Source: Kroppenstedtia eburnea
Lineage (GTDB): Bacteria > Bacillota > Bacilli > Thermoactinomycetales > DSM-45169
Assembly (NCBI RefSeq): GCF_013282215.1
Contig: NZ_CP048103.1
Location: 1,240,001 to 1,304,000 of the forward strand
Length of the DNA: 64,000 nucleotides
Direction of reading: 5' to 3'
Shown: positions 27,187 to 35,981 of the stretch, in pieces
Numbering within the stretch: position 1 is the first letter of the stretch
Layout of the letters: each line of letters starts with the position of its first letter
Made by a program: the position numbers and the translations under genes
Notes under the pieces: model-generated
Database searches by the model: none
What the model was told of the DNA's origin: nothing
What the model saw: the letters and a program-made list of their open reading frames with translations, nothing else

Positions 27187-28974
27187 TTAATATATGCCTT
27201 TATCCTTCAGAATCGATAATGTGATTTCTGCTGCCTTACTTCCCTTGGCCTTGTCTTCATTTTCTATATTTGTTGCGAAGAAATAAATGTTTTCATTGGT
27301 CTCCACATACCCAATGAACCAACCGTTAATATTTTTGTTATTTACAGCCCCTGTCCCTGTTTTCCCAGAAAGCTGTTTACCAGCCTTTCCTTCCAATCTG
27401 ATCGTATCTTTGACGGTCTGAACATTCTTCTCCTTCAATCCAAATTGGTTTGTATAAAAAGCTTTGAGTAATTGCACCTGCTCTACTGGTGATATCTTTA
27501 ATGAAGATTCCAGCCAATATGGTCCTATTCCACCGGAAAAATCGGTATTACCGTAGCCGATTTGTTTCAGAAAAGCTTGCAGATCATCCTGTTGGACTCT
27601 TTTATCCAAATCCTCAAAATACCAGTTCACTGAATTTTTCATTGCTGTAAATAAATCGTGGTCCCTGTTCCAAGCATCATAAGGATACTGTCTTCCATTC
27701 CATTTCATGGTGGAATTTTCATTTGTTATGACATTTGACTCCAATGCAAACAATGCGCTGAAAATCTTGTAAGTTGAATCCGGGGAAACTCTCAGTGTGC
27801 TTTTATTTTCATTATAGATACGATATTGATCAGCTTGCATATCGTATAATACGAAGCTTCCTTCAAACCCAGCAAAATATTCGCTCAGATCCTCGTAAAC
27901 AGTCTGCTCACTTTTAAAATTGTAGCGAGTATGATCCTCAGCCATCACGGAAATGAATGGAACCTGACTTGCAACAAATCCTCCCACCAGCATAAAAATG
28001 GCGATACTCTTGCGCTTCAACAGCTTTGATTCAGTCGTAAAGGATGCAATCTTCTCAATCCGTCTTTTTAGTTGTTCCTTGGAACTGTTCAGCTGGTTTG
28101 CCAAAATGAAATTCCCAGGCTGTGATACTTTGTCTAAAACATTAATAATCGTATTTCCATATTCGTCATAACCGTGCTCGTCCAATGAATTTAAAACGGC
28201 ATGGTCACAGGCGATCTCCCGATCCAATCTCATCTCCCTGAAAGCGATCCAAACAAGTGGGTTGAACCAGTATAAGATTTGAAAAACGACAATCAGATAA
28301 TTTGTCAAAATATCTTTATTTTTATAGTGATTGAGTTCATGCAAGAAAATGTATTTGATATCCTTCATGGACAGCCATTCTTCAAAGTGAGCCGGAAGCA
28401 CAACATAGGTCTTAAAAAGTCCAAATGTCATTGCAGATTTGACAAGTGGTGATTCCCCTACATAAATTTTTCCCGATAGATCCAGATTCAGCTTGCACTG
28501 TTCAAACAAGTGCAGGACCTCTTTATTTATCACCTCAGATGTACTGCTTTTAAGGGCCTTTATCTTTAGCCAAGCTTGTATTGTCAGAACAGAAAATACT
28601 AAAACCCCTGCCATCCATATGCCGGCTATAACGATATTCAGGAAGTCCGGAATGGAACGGTTTACAGATATCGTGAAATCCTGCAACCAATTAACGTTCT
28701 GGATCACATGATCTCCGGTAGCGTTCGCAGGCGCTCCTATTCGATTGCTAAGGTTTACATCGAAAAAGCTAATATGATTTCCGAAATTAAATAAATGGCT
28801 CGGTATAAAAGGAAGTGTTAGTGCAATCAACAATAAGAACCATAGATTATATTGCCATCTGGCCGATAGCTGCTTTTGGCACACTTTTCTGATCAGCATA
28901 ATTATGGCAATGGTTAAAGAAGACACTATAAAGCCTGTAACCAAATGGGTTAAGATAACGGTACTCGTCTCCAT
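27187..28974 (-). CDS. blaR1: Beta-lactam sensor/signal transducer BlaR1
   Basis: 595 residues from ATG 28974. N-terminal membrane segments with an M56 metallopeptidase: 'HELNHYKNKD' (HExxH near 212-216) and a second zinc region 'REIACDHAVL'. A fourth membrane segment near 325-345 ('SIAIFMLVGGFVASQVPF') leads to an extracellular class D-like penicillin sensor with 'STYK' (about 400-403) and 'KTGTG' (about 548). On acylation it signals loss of BlaI repression. The domain set is complete, so the system should be functional. Confidence 0.94.
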   Translation of the reverse strand: METSTVILTHLVTGFIVSSLTIAIIMLIRKVCQKQLSARWQYNLWFLLLIALTLPFIPSHLFNFGNHISFFDVNLSNRIGAPANATGDHVIQNVNWLQDFTISVNRSIPDFLNIVIAGIWMAGVLVFSVLTIQAWLKIKALKSSTSEVINKEVLHLFEQCKLNLDLSGKIYVGESPLVKSAMTFGLFKTYVVLPAHFEEWLSMKDIKYIFLHELNHYKNKDILTNYLIVVFQILYWFNPLVWIAFREMRLDREIACDHAVLNSLDEHGYDEYGNTIINVLDKVSQPGNFILANQLNSSKEQLKRRIEKIASFTTESKLLKRKSIAIFMLVGGFVASQVPFISVMAEDHTRYNFKSEQTVYEDLSEYFAGFEGSFVLYDMQADQYRIYNENKSTLRVSPDSTYKIFSALFALESNVITNENSTMKWNGRQYPYDAWNRDHDLFTAMKNSVNWYFEDLDKRVQQDDLQAFLKQIGYGNTDFSGGIGPYWLESSLKISPVEQVQLLKAFYTNQFGLKEKNVQTVKDTIRLEGKAGKQLSGKTGTGAVNNKNINGWFIGYVETNENIYFFATNIENEDKAKGSKAAEITLSILKDKGIY

Positions 28975-29039
28975 CACCCATCCTTTCCTTTGAAATCTGA
29001 CGCAAAATTGATCTTGCTTGATGCACACCAGAATAGACA

Positions 29040-29070
29040 GTAATAAGCCTCTGTTTTAGAGGCTTATTAC
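29040..29070 (-). terminator. Perfect inverted repeat between bla and blaR1
   Basis: GTAATAAGCCTCT (29040-29052) pairs with AGAGGCTTATTAC (29058-29070), a 5-base loop. It lies 139 bases after bla on the minus strand and lacks a long T tract; it may be a partial terminator or processing stem that sets the bla to blaR1-blaI ratio. Confidence 0.55.
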
Positions 29071-29208
29071 TTGGGCTTCCTACCAGTATCCCACGTAAAA
29101 CAGTATATTGAAAGCCCAGTCCGTTACACGTTTCCAAACAAAAACAACAGATCTGTCCGGCAACAATGGAACAGCGAGATTTGATTGCTGCGGTTGGTAA
29201 TTTACAGT

Positions 29209-30111
29209 TCACTTCAGGGCATCGAGTGCGACCCTGGTAGCCTGCGCGATCAGCTTATCGTTATATTCGGCATCCTTCTTCTCCCGGCTGGAAAGTACTG
29301 CGAGAACAATAGGGTCTCCTTTGGATGGCCAAATGATCGCAATGTCATTTCGCGTTCCATATAATCCCGCTCCACTTTTATCTGCAACTTCCCAACTTTT
29401 CGGCACTCCCGCACGAATTAATGAATCTCCAGTGGTGCTTCTCTTCATCCAATCAGTTAACATTTTACTTTTTTCCCTTGGGAGTACGTCTCCGATGGTG
29501 AAAGCCTGGAGGCTGGTGGCAAGCGCTTTGGGTGTGCTTGTATCCTGAGTTTCTCCTGGTTTCACTTCGTTCAACTCCGGCTCAATTCGCTCAGGATTGG
29601 TAACATCATCACCCATCTTCCGGAGGGATTTTTTAAACCCACTGGGTCCGACCAGTTGCTCAAGTATGAGGTTTCCCGCAGTATTATCACTGTATCGAAG
29701 GGAAGCATCGCAAAGCTCTTTCAGAGTCATGCCGGTATCAACATGCTTCTCTGTGATCGGACTGTAATCCACGAGATCATCACGGGTGTATGTGATTTTT
29801 TGGTCAAGGTCTTCGATTGACTTTTGTTGCAACAACGCTCCTACGGCTAAAGCTTTATGGGTGGAGGCATAGGCAAAACGCTCATCCGGTCGATAAGTGA
29901 CGGTTTGGTTTGTGCCGGTGTCCAGTACAAAGACACCAAGTCTGGCATCAAATTTCTCTTCAAGTTTGGCAAAATCATCTTTAATCGCAGTTTCTTGATT
30001 TTGTTGTCTGGGTTGGGCGGCGCTATTCTCTGAACAACCAACCAGCGCTACACATGAGAGAAGTAGTACAGGTGCAATTTTTTTGCTTAAAACCGTGTTC
30101 CAAGATTTCAC
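29209..30111 (-). CDS. bla: Class A beta-lactamase, lipoprotein form
   Basis: 300 residues from GTG at 30109-30111 with AGAGAGG 10 bases upstream. It hydrolyses penicillins. N-terminal signal with lipobox 'LVGC' (C26), so it is membrane anchored like B. licheniformis penP, whose N-terminus it resembles. Active-site motifs: S70-x-x-K as 'STHK', S130-D-N as 'YSDNTAG', the omega-loop glutamate in 'EPELNE', and K234-S-G as 'DKSGAG' (KSG in place of KTG). All catalytic residues are present. The histidine in 'STHK' and KSG are unusual details. AT-richer than the backbone; probably acquired. Confidence 0.94.
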   Translation of the reverse strand: MKSWNTVLSKKIAPVLLLSCVALVGCSENSAAQPRQQNQETAIKDDFAKLEEKFDARLGVFVLDTGTNQTVTYRPDERFAYASTHKALAVGALLQQKSIEDLDQKITYTRDDLVDYSPITEKHVDTGMTLKELCDASLRYSDNTAGNLILEQLVGPSGFKKSLRKMGDDVTNPERIEPELNEVKPGETQDTSTPKALATSLQAFTIGDVLPREKSKMLTDWMKRSTTGDSLIRAGVPKSWEVADKSGAGLYGTRNDIAIIWPSKGDPIVLAVLSSREKKDAEYNDKLIAQATRVALDALK

Positions 30112-30189
30112 TAGAATCCAACCTCTCTTCACAGGGAACATTTTGAACTTCTCAATGGTTCCGAAATACCGGGCTTTTCCTCCTTTTAT

Positions 30190-30226
30190 GGATTACACAT
30201 GTAGTACGGTACTACATCTGTAATCC
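30190..30226 (-). promoter_or_regulatory. BlaI operator pair over the bla promoter
   Basis: A near-perfect 37-bp palindrome containing two BlaI-type dyads, TACACATGTA and TACATCTGTA, flanked by GGATTACA and TGTAATCC. A -35 TTGACA for the minus strand lies next to it at 30229-30234, so BlaI binding would cover the promoter core. Confidence 0.8.
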
Positions 30227-30321
30227 AGTGTCAACCTCCGAGGATCGAATAAGTGAAAGTAGCACTGTAACGATTGGAACCTCAGTTGGAGGAAATTATC
30301 AAGGAGATTAGAGGAGGGTGG

Positions 30322-30370
30322 AAAAAGCCGGGCGGGGGAAAGATCCATTTTCCCCCGCCCGGCTTTTTTT
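30322..30370 (+). terminator. Strong bidirectional terminator upstream of pst
   Basis: A roughly 20-bp perfect stem (AAAGCCGGGCGGGGGAAA with TTTCCCCCGCCCGGCTTT) and T tracts on both sides. It separates the AT-rich bla cassette from the pst operon. Confidence 0.9.
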
Positions 30371-30400
30371 ATGCCCGTTTGTTTCAGGAGTCAGTCCCTC

Positions 30401-30454
30401 TTAACAAAACCTTTACAATGGGTTCATTTAAGACTAAAAGTCTATCTTTATAGT
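30401..30454 (+). promoter_or_regulatory. Pho box and promoter of the pst operon
   Basis: TTAACA (30401-30406), TTTACA (30412-30417) and TTCATT (30423-30428) repeat every 11 bases, the spacing known for PhoP-binding TT(A/T)ACA repeats. A -10-like TATAGT lies at 30449-30454. Confidence 0.75.
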
Positions 30455-30498
30455 TAGCGATGAGGAAAGCAATAGCCACTCACTCATTAGGGGGTACC

Positions 30499-31413
30499 AT
30501 GCTTATGTTGAAGAAGTCCATCGTGCTTGGCAGTCTCTTTGCACTCGCATTCGGTGTCGTCGGTTGCAGTCAAAACGCCGGTGGCAGCGGTACGGACGCG
30601 GATCAGGAGAGTGGATTGAAAGGTTCCCTGACTGCCGTGGGCTCCACCGCCATGCAACCGCTGGTGGAAGAAGCGGCCAACCAGTTCACCGCCAAAAACC
30701 CCAACGTCCAAGTGAATGTCCAGGGGGGCGGGAGCGGTACCGGATTGAGCTCCGCCATGGATGGTTCTGCTGACATCGGAAATTCCGACGTCTTTGCCGA
30801 GGAGAAGGATGGCATCGACGCTTCCAAGATCGAAGACCATAAAGTGTTCGTCGTCGGGATGGGTCCCGTCGTCAACCCGAAAACAGGGGTGGATGAACTG
30901 ACCCAGCAACAACTGATCGACATCTTCACCGGCAAGGTGAAAAACTGGAAGGAGGTCGGCGGCAAGGATCAGGAGATTGTGTTGGTCAACCGGCCGGAAA
31001 GCTCCGGCACCCGTTCCACCTTTCAAAAGTTCGCTCTGAATGGAAAGGACGAACATCGGGCCAAGGGGGGGATTGAGGAAGACTCCTCCGGCACGGTGAA
31101 GAAAATCGTCGGTGAAACCCCCGGCGCCATCGGCTACCTCGCTTTCTCTTACTTTGATGACTCCGTGAAGGCGGTCAAGCTGGACGGTGTGGAACCCAAG
31201 AACGAGAACGTCTACACTGGCAAATGGAAAGTCTGGGCGTACCAACACATGTACACCCCCAAGGAAGGCAAAAACAACGAGCTGGCCCAGGCGTTCATCG
31301 ACTATATTCTCTCCGATGAAATCCAAAACAGCCTGATCCCGCAACTGGGATACATCCCGGTGACCCAGATGAAAGTGGAGCGGGATGCCACAGGCAAAGT
31401 GACGGATAAATAA
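30499..31413 (+). CDS. pstS: Phosphate ABC transporter, substrate-binding lipoprotein
   Basis: About 304 residues from ATG 30499; ATG 30505 is a close alternative, both behind AGGGGGT. Signal peptide with lipobox 'FGVVGC' (cysteine near 22). Phosphate-binding loops 'AVGSTAMQPLVEEAA', 'GGGSGTGLSSAMDGSADIGNSD' and 'RPESSGTRSTF'. It captures phosphate outside the cell and delivers it to PstCA. Preceded by a Pho box, so PhoPR control is expected, and both regulator genes are 5-7 kb upstream. Confidence 0.94.
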   Translation: MLMLKKSIVLGSLFALAFGVVGCSQNAGGSGTDADQESGLKGSLTAVGSTAMQPLVEEAANQFTAKNPNVQVNVQGGGSGTGLSSAMDGSADIGNSDVFAEEKDGIDASKIEDHKVFVVGMGPVVNPKTGVDELTQQQLIDIFTGKVKNWKEVGGKDQEIVLVNRPESSGTRSTFQKFALNGKDEHRAKGGIEEDSSGTVKKIVGETPGAIGYLAFSYFDDSVKAVKLDGVEPKNENVYTGKWKVWAYQHMYTPKEGKNNELAQAFIDYILSDEIQNSLIPQLGYIPVTQMKVERDATGKVTDK

Positions 31414-31502
31414 AGGAACGCTTAAAACCTCACATCAACGGCAGTCCAGGGGAAGATACCTGTGTATCGTTCCCCTGATTGCCGTCGGGAAAGGGTGAGA
31501 TC

Positions 31503-32450
31503 ATGGAAAAGGCAGAAAGGATTCCTTCGCTGAACAGGGACGGCGTTTCCGAACCCGCCCTGGGGAGCCGTCTGAGGCAGCCCGCCCGGAAACAGCTCCG
31601 GATCGAAAGGCGGGGACGTCTCCTCACCTGGTTCAGCGCCACGGTGATGATGGTGATCCTGCTGGCGCTCCTCTTTTTCATCACCTCCAAAGGGATTTCC
31701 ACTTTTATTAAAGACGGGGTCACCCTGTCCCAATTTTTTTCCAACCAGTGGGCCCCCTCCGACGGGCAATTCGGAGCGCTTCCCTTTATCGCCGGGTCCT
31801 TCTCGGTGACGGTGTTGGCGGCGCTGATCAGTGCGCCCCTGGGGATCGGGGCGGCTGTCTTCATGACGGAGATCGCCCCCGCCTGGGGACGAAAAGTGTT
31901 ACAGCCGGTCATTGAACTGCTGGTCGGCATTCCCTCCGTGGTGTATGGTTTCATCGGCCTGACTCTGTTGATTCCTTATATCCGCAACACCCACGGGGGA
32001 TCGGGCTTCAGCCTGCTGGCAGGGGTGATCGTGCTTTCGGTCATGATCCTGCCCACCATCACGTCGATCGCGGTGGACACCTTGCAAAACATTCCCCGCA
32101 AGATTCGGGAGGCTTCCTATGCCTTGGGGGCCACCCGCTGGCAAACCATCCGCCGGGTGCTGATCCGCACCTCCCTGCCCGGATTGATGACGGGGGTCGT
32201 GCTGGGGATGGCCCGCGCATTCGGTGAGGCCCTCGCCGTTCAGATGGTGATCGGAAACTCGGGGCAGATTCCGACCGGCCTCTTCGATCCGATCAGCACT
32301 CTGACCAGTGTGATCACCCTGCACATGGGCAACACCGTTCAAGGTTCCGCCTATAACGACGCCCTGTGGTCGATGGCGCTGATCCTGCTCCTGATGACAC
32401 TTTTCTTCATCGTTGTCATCCGCCTGATCACGGGAAGGAGGGAGTCCTGA
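31503..32450 (+). CDS. pstC: Phosphate ABC transporter permease
   Basis: 315 residues from ATG 31503 (GAAAGGG upstream). Six membrane segments and the binding-protein-dependent permease EAA loop 'REASYALGATRWQTIRRVLI'. 'GIPSVVYGFIGL' and 'ARAFGEALAVQMVIGN' are PstC signatures. A charged N-terminal extension of about 45 residues precedes the first membrane segment. Stop and pstA start share a base (TGATG at 32448-32452). Confidence 0.93.
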   Translation: MEKAERIPSLNRDGVSEPALGSRLRQPARKQLRIERRGRLLTWFSATVMMVILLALLFFITSKGISTFIKDGVTLSQFFSNQWAPSDGQFGALPFIAGSFSVTVLAALISAPLGIGAAVFMTEIAPAWGRKVLQPVIELLVGIPSVVYGFIGLTLLIPYIRNTHGGSGFSLLAGVIVLSVMILPTITSIAVDTLQNIPRKIREASYALGATRWQTIRRVLIRTSLPGLMTGVVLGMARAFGEALAVQMVIGNSGQIPTGLFDPISTLTSVITLHMGNTVQGSAYNDALWSMALILLLMTLFFIVVIRLITGRRES

Positions 32451-33334
32451 TGAACGCCAAAGTGGCCGATCGCATCGCCACAGCCGTTTTTTATCTGATC
32501 GCCTTTGCCATTATCGGGGTGCTGGCCGGTCTGCTCGGGTTTATCCTGGTTCGCGGTGTCCAGGTGATCGATTGGTCGTTTTTGACCACCCCACCCTCCT
32601 CGGTGATGGCTGGGGGCGGCATTACTCCCCAACTGTTCAACTCTTTCTACCTCTTGCTTCTCACCCTGTTGATCACCGTTCCTCTCGGCTTGGGCGGCGG
32701 GATCTACATGGCGGAATACGCCAAGCCCAACCAGTGGACCCGTTTCATCCGGCTCAGTATCGAGGTTCTGTCCTCGTTGCCTTCCATCGTGGTCGGGTTG
32801 TTCGGGTTGCTCATCTTTGTTCAGTACACCGGCTGGGGTTTTTCTCTCGCCGCCGGGGCACTGGCGCTGACGGTGTTTAACCTGCCCTTGATGGTGCGGG
32901 TGGTGGAACAGGCGATCACTTCGGTGCCGCCGGAACAGAAAGAGGCCAGCCTCGCCCTCGGGGTGACCCATTGGCAAACCATCACCCAAGTGATCCTCCC
33001 CGCGGCGCTGCCCGGCATCCTGACCGGGACGATCCTGGCCGCCGGCCGGGTGTTTGGCGAGGCGGCGGCCCTGATGTTCACCGCAGGTATGAGTTCGCCG
33101 CCGCTGGACTTCAGCAACTGGGATCCCACCTCCCCCACCTCTCCCCTCAATCCTTTCCGCCCGGCGTCCACGCTGGCTGTGCACATCTGGAAAATCAACT
33201 CCGAGGGAATCATCCCTGATGCCAGAGAAGTGGCGGCGGGGGCGTCGGCGGTGCTGGTGATCGCTGTTCTTCTCTTCAACCTGTCTGCCCGCTGGTTGGG
33301 CCGATGGATCCACCGGAAAATGACATCCAGCTGA
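32450..33334 (+). CDS. pstA: Phosphate ABC transporter permease
   Basis: 294 residues from ATG 32450 with GGAGGG 7 bases upstream; a longer frame lies inside pstC. Six membrane segments; 'PLGLGGGIYMAEYA', 'SLPSIVVGLFGLL', the EAA loop 'KEASLALGVTHWQTITQVILP' and 'AAGRVFGEAAALMFTAG' are typical for PstA. It pairs with PstC to form the channel. Confidence 0.93.
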   Translation: MNAKVADRIATAVFYLIAFAIIGVLAGLLGFILVRGVQVIDWSFLTTPPSSVMAGGGITPQLFNSFYLLLLTLLITVPLGLGGGIYMAEYAKPNQWTRFIRLSIEVLSSLPSIVVGLFGLLIFVQYTGWGFSLAAGALALTVFNLPLMVRVVEQAITSVPPEQKEASLALGVTHWQTITQVILPAALPGILTGTILAAGRVFGEAAALMFTAGMSSPPLDFSNWDPTSPTSPLNPFRPASTLAVHIWKINSEGIIPDAREVAAGASAVLVIAVLLFNLSARWLGRWIHRKMTSS

Positions 33335-33351
33335 AACGGAGATGATCGACC

Positions 33352-34176
33352 GTGAGTATGCCCGTATTGCAAGCAGAACCCCATCCCATGGAAGAAATGG
33401 AGCCTGAGCAAGGGATCGATCCGGGAAAGGCCCTGCTGGAGACAGAAGCGCTCAATGTCCACTACGGTGGCAACCATGCGGTGAAAGATGTCCATCTGCC
33501 CCTGTATGAGCAGACGGTGACGGCCTTGATCGGCCCCTCCGGCTGTGGAAAATCCACCTTTCTCCGCTGTCTCAACCGGATGAATGACACGATTCCCACT
33601 GCAAGGGTGACGGGGAAGATCTGGGTGGATGGGGTGGATATCAATGACAGCCAAGTGAATGCGGTTCAGGTGCGGAAACAGATCGGGATGGTTTTTCAAA
33701 AGCCCAATCCCTTTCAGAAGTCGATCTTTGACAATGTGGCCTACGGACCGAAGATCAACGGAGCCAACAAGCGGGACCAGGCGGAGATCGTGGAGCGGAG
33801 CCTGCGGCAGGTGGGGTTGTGGGAGGAAGTGAAAGACCGGCTGAAAAAATCCGCCTGGGATCTCTCCGGGGGACAACAGCAACGACTCTGCATCGCCCGC
33901 ACCATCGCGATGAATCCGGGGATCATTCTGCTGGACGAACCGACCTCCGCCCTGGATCCCATCTCCACGGCAAAAATTGAAGAGCTGGTTTCCGAACTGA
34001 AACAAAACTACACCATTGCCATCGTTACCCACAATATGCAGCAGGCCGCCCGGATTTCGGATCGGACCGCCTTTTTCCTGATGGGGGATCTGATCGAATT
34101 CGGTGCGACGGATAAACTGTTCACCCGTCCGGAGAAAAAGGAGACGGAAGATTATCTGACGGGACGGTTCGGCTGA
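33352..34176 (+). CDS. pstB1: Phosphate ABC transporter ATP-binding protein 1
   Basis: 274 residues from GTG 33352 (GGAGAT upstream). Walker A '[10 protein letters not shown]', Q-loop 'MVFQKPNPF', ABC signature '[16 protein letters not shown]', Walker B '[12 protein letters not shown]', switch histidine 'IVTHNM'. PstB family member with an N-terminal extension of about 30 residues. B. subtilis also has two pstB genes in tandem. Confidence 0.94.
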   Translation: MSMPVLQAEPHPMEEMEPEQGIDPGKALLETEALNVHYGGNHAVKDVHLPLYEQTVTALIGPSGCGKSTFLRCLNRMNDTIPTARVTGKIWVDGVDINDSQVNAVQVRKQIGMVFQKPNPFQKSIFDNVAYGPKINGANKRDQAEIVERSLRQVGLWEEVKDRLKKSAWDLSGGQQQRLCIARTIAMNPGIILLDEPTSALDPISTAKIEELVSELKQNYTIAIVTHNMQQAARISDRTAFFLMGDLIEFGATDKLFTRPEKKETEDYLTGRFG

Positions 34177-34194
34177 ACAAAGGAGTCGGTGATC

Positions 34195-34953
34195 ATGAAG
34201 GAAGCCAAGATCGAAGTGCAGGATTTTCACCTGTTTTACGGATCCCATCAGGCGCTCACCCGGATCAATCTCAAAATCCCGGAACGGGAGGTGACCGCTC
34301 TGATCGGTCCTTCCGGGTGCGGGAAGTCCACGTTTCTCCGGAGCATCAACCGGATGAACGACCTGATTCCCGGAGTTCGGACCGAGGGGGGGATCCAAAT
34401 CGACGGGGATGAGGTGTATGAGTCATCCCGGGATGTGGTGGAACTGCGCAAAAAAGTGGGGATGGTGTTCCAACAACCCAACCCGTTTCCCATGTCCATT
34501 TACGATAACGTCACCTACGGACCGAAGATCCATGGGATCAAGAATAAAAAGCGGCTGGATGAGATCGTGGAACGCACCCTTCGCCAGGCCAACCTGTGGG
34601 AGGAAGTGAAGGATCGGTTGCAACAATCGGCGATGGGGCTTTCCGGAGGCCAGCAACAACGGCTGGTGCTGGCCCGGGTGCTGGCGGTGGAACCGGAGAT
34701 CATCCTGATGGATGAACCGGCCTCCGCCCTGGACCCGATTTCCACCGAGCGGCTGGAGGAGCTGATCAGGCAGCTGAAAGAGGAGTACACCATCGTCATC
34801 GTCACCCACAACATGCAGCAAGCGGCCCGGGTTTCCAACCGCACCGCGTTTTTCCTCAACGGCGAGATGATCGAATATGACGGGACGGAAAAGATCTTCA
34901 CCAACCCCGGTGATCCACGCACTGAGGACTATATCTCCGGCCGCTTCGGTTAA
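34195..34953 (+). CDS. pstB2: Phosphate ABC transporter ATP-binding protein 2
   Basis: 252 residues from ATG 34195; AAAGGAG is 9 bases upstream, making it better than the GTG at 34189. Walker A '[10 protein letters not shown]', 'MVFQQPNPF', '[16 protein letters not shown]', '[12 protein letters not shown]' and '[14 protein letters not shown]'. Paralogue of pstB1. The two may form a heterodimer or alternate; the sequence does not decide. Confidence 0.94.
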   Translation: MKEAKIEVQDFHLFYGSHQALTRINLKIPEREVTALIGPSGCGKSTFLRSINRMNDLIPGVRTEGGIQIDGDEVYESSRDVVELRKKVGMVFQQPNPFPMSIYDNVTYGPKIHGIKNKKRLDEIVERTLRQANLWEEVKDRLQQSAMGLSGGQQQRLVLARVLAVEPEIILMDEPASALDPISTERLEELIRQLKEEYTIVIVTHNMQQAARVSNRTAFFLNGEMIEYDGTEKIFTNPGDPRTEDYISGRFG

Positions 34954-35039
34954 GCCGTGGAGAATGATGGTCTGAAACGAATATTTGGGGGAGGAAAGAG
35001 GCTGCTCTGTTCACTCGGTGACAGGAAAGGGGAAATGGT

Positions 35040-35696
35040 ATGTTAAGGCAATTTGATGAATCCCTGCACGAATTGAAAACCCTCCTCCTCGACATGGGAG
35101 AGAAACTGGAGATCGCCATCGACAAGTCCGTCAAATCCCTGGCCCGGATGGATGTGGACCTGGCCCGGGAGATGCTGGAGAGCGATGCGGCCATCGATGG
35201 GCTGGAGGATCAGGTGGACGAAAAAGTGGCTGCCCTGATCGCCACCCAGCAGCCCGTGGCCAAAGACCTGCGCAAACTGATCGCCGCCCTCAAGATCGCC
35301 TCGGACATGGAGCGGATGGCGGATCTCGCCTGCAATATCGCCGAAGTGACCCTCCATTTTGCCAAAAACGATCTGAAACTGTTCAAAGAGCTGGAAGACA
35401 TCCCGGAGATGGCCCACATCACCCAGACCATGGTGCACGACGGGATCAACAGCTACATCGACGGCAATGTGCAAATGGCCAAAGCGATGGCGGAGACCGA
35501 TGACCGGGTGGATCAGATGTATGAAGCCATCGTCAAGGAACTCCTGCAGTACATGATCCGGCAACCAGGCTTCACCGAGGCGGCCCTCCGCCTCAGCTTC
35601 GTGGCCCGCTACCTGGAACGCATCGCCGACCACGCCACCAACATCGCCGAAAGCATCGTCTACATCGAGACGGGAAAACGGGAAGATTTGAACTGA
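35040..35696 (+). CDS. phoU: Phosphate signalling complex protein PhoU
   Basis: 218 residues, two three-helix bundles with the duplicated metal-binding pattern 'ASDMERMADLACNIAE' (about residues 95-110) and 'ARYLERIADHATNIAE' (about 196-211). It links Pst transport activity to PhoR signalling. B. subtilis lacks phoU in its pst operon while many other Firmicutes have it here. A terminator follows. Confidence 0.95.
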   Translation: MLRQFDESLHELKTLLLDMGEKLEIAIDKSVKSLARMDVDLAREMLESDAAIDGLEDQVDEKVAALIATQQPVAKDLRKLIAALKIASDMERMADLACNIAEVTLHFAKNDLKLFKELEDIPEMAHITQTMVHDGINSYIDGNVQMAKAMAETDDRVDQMYEAIVKELLQYMIRQPGFTEAALRLSFVARYLERIADHATNIAESIVYIETGKREDLN

Positions 35697-35699
35697 AGA

Positions 35700-35733
35700 A
35701 ACCGGGCAGCCTGATGGGGTTGCCCGGTTGTTT
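35700..35733 (+). terminator. Terminator of pstSCAB1B2-phoU
   Basis: AACCGGGCA (35700-35708) pairs with TGCCCGGTT (35720-35728), then GTTTTG. Confidence 0.8.
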
Positions 35734-35981
35734 TGTGGTGGGGAAGAGGGAGGTTTCTTCGAAGAAAATTATTTTTTATATTTTGTCGGAAGAAGGAGGA
35801 GAACTAAAACGTTTGTCGTATATATGATTCTCAAGTATAATTTTCACTTATTGAAACCGGAAATTATACTTGATTATTTCGGATGGAAAGTTAATTAATT
35901 GAACACAGGTTTAACAAAAACCAAAACTTCATGATGACTGGTGGTACTTGAAAAACAGAATATGAGGGGAGAAGAAAATCA
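35734..35981 (+). other. AT-rich leader of the Rhs gene with a 13-bp inverted repeat
   Basis: TCAAGTATAATTT (35831-35843) is exactly matched by AAATTATACTTGA (35861-35873) with a 17-base loop. It sits about 110 bases before the Rhs start and contains TATAAT, so it could be an operator or an RNA stem. No other feature seen. Confidence 0.5.
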
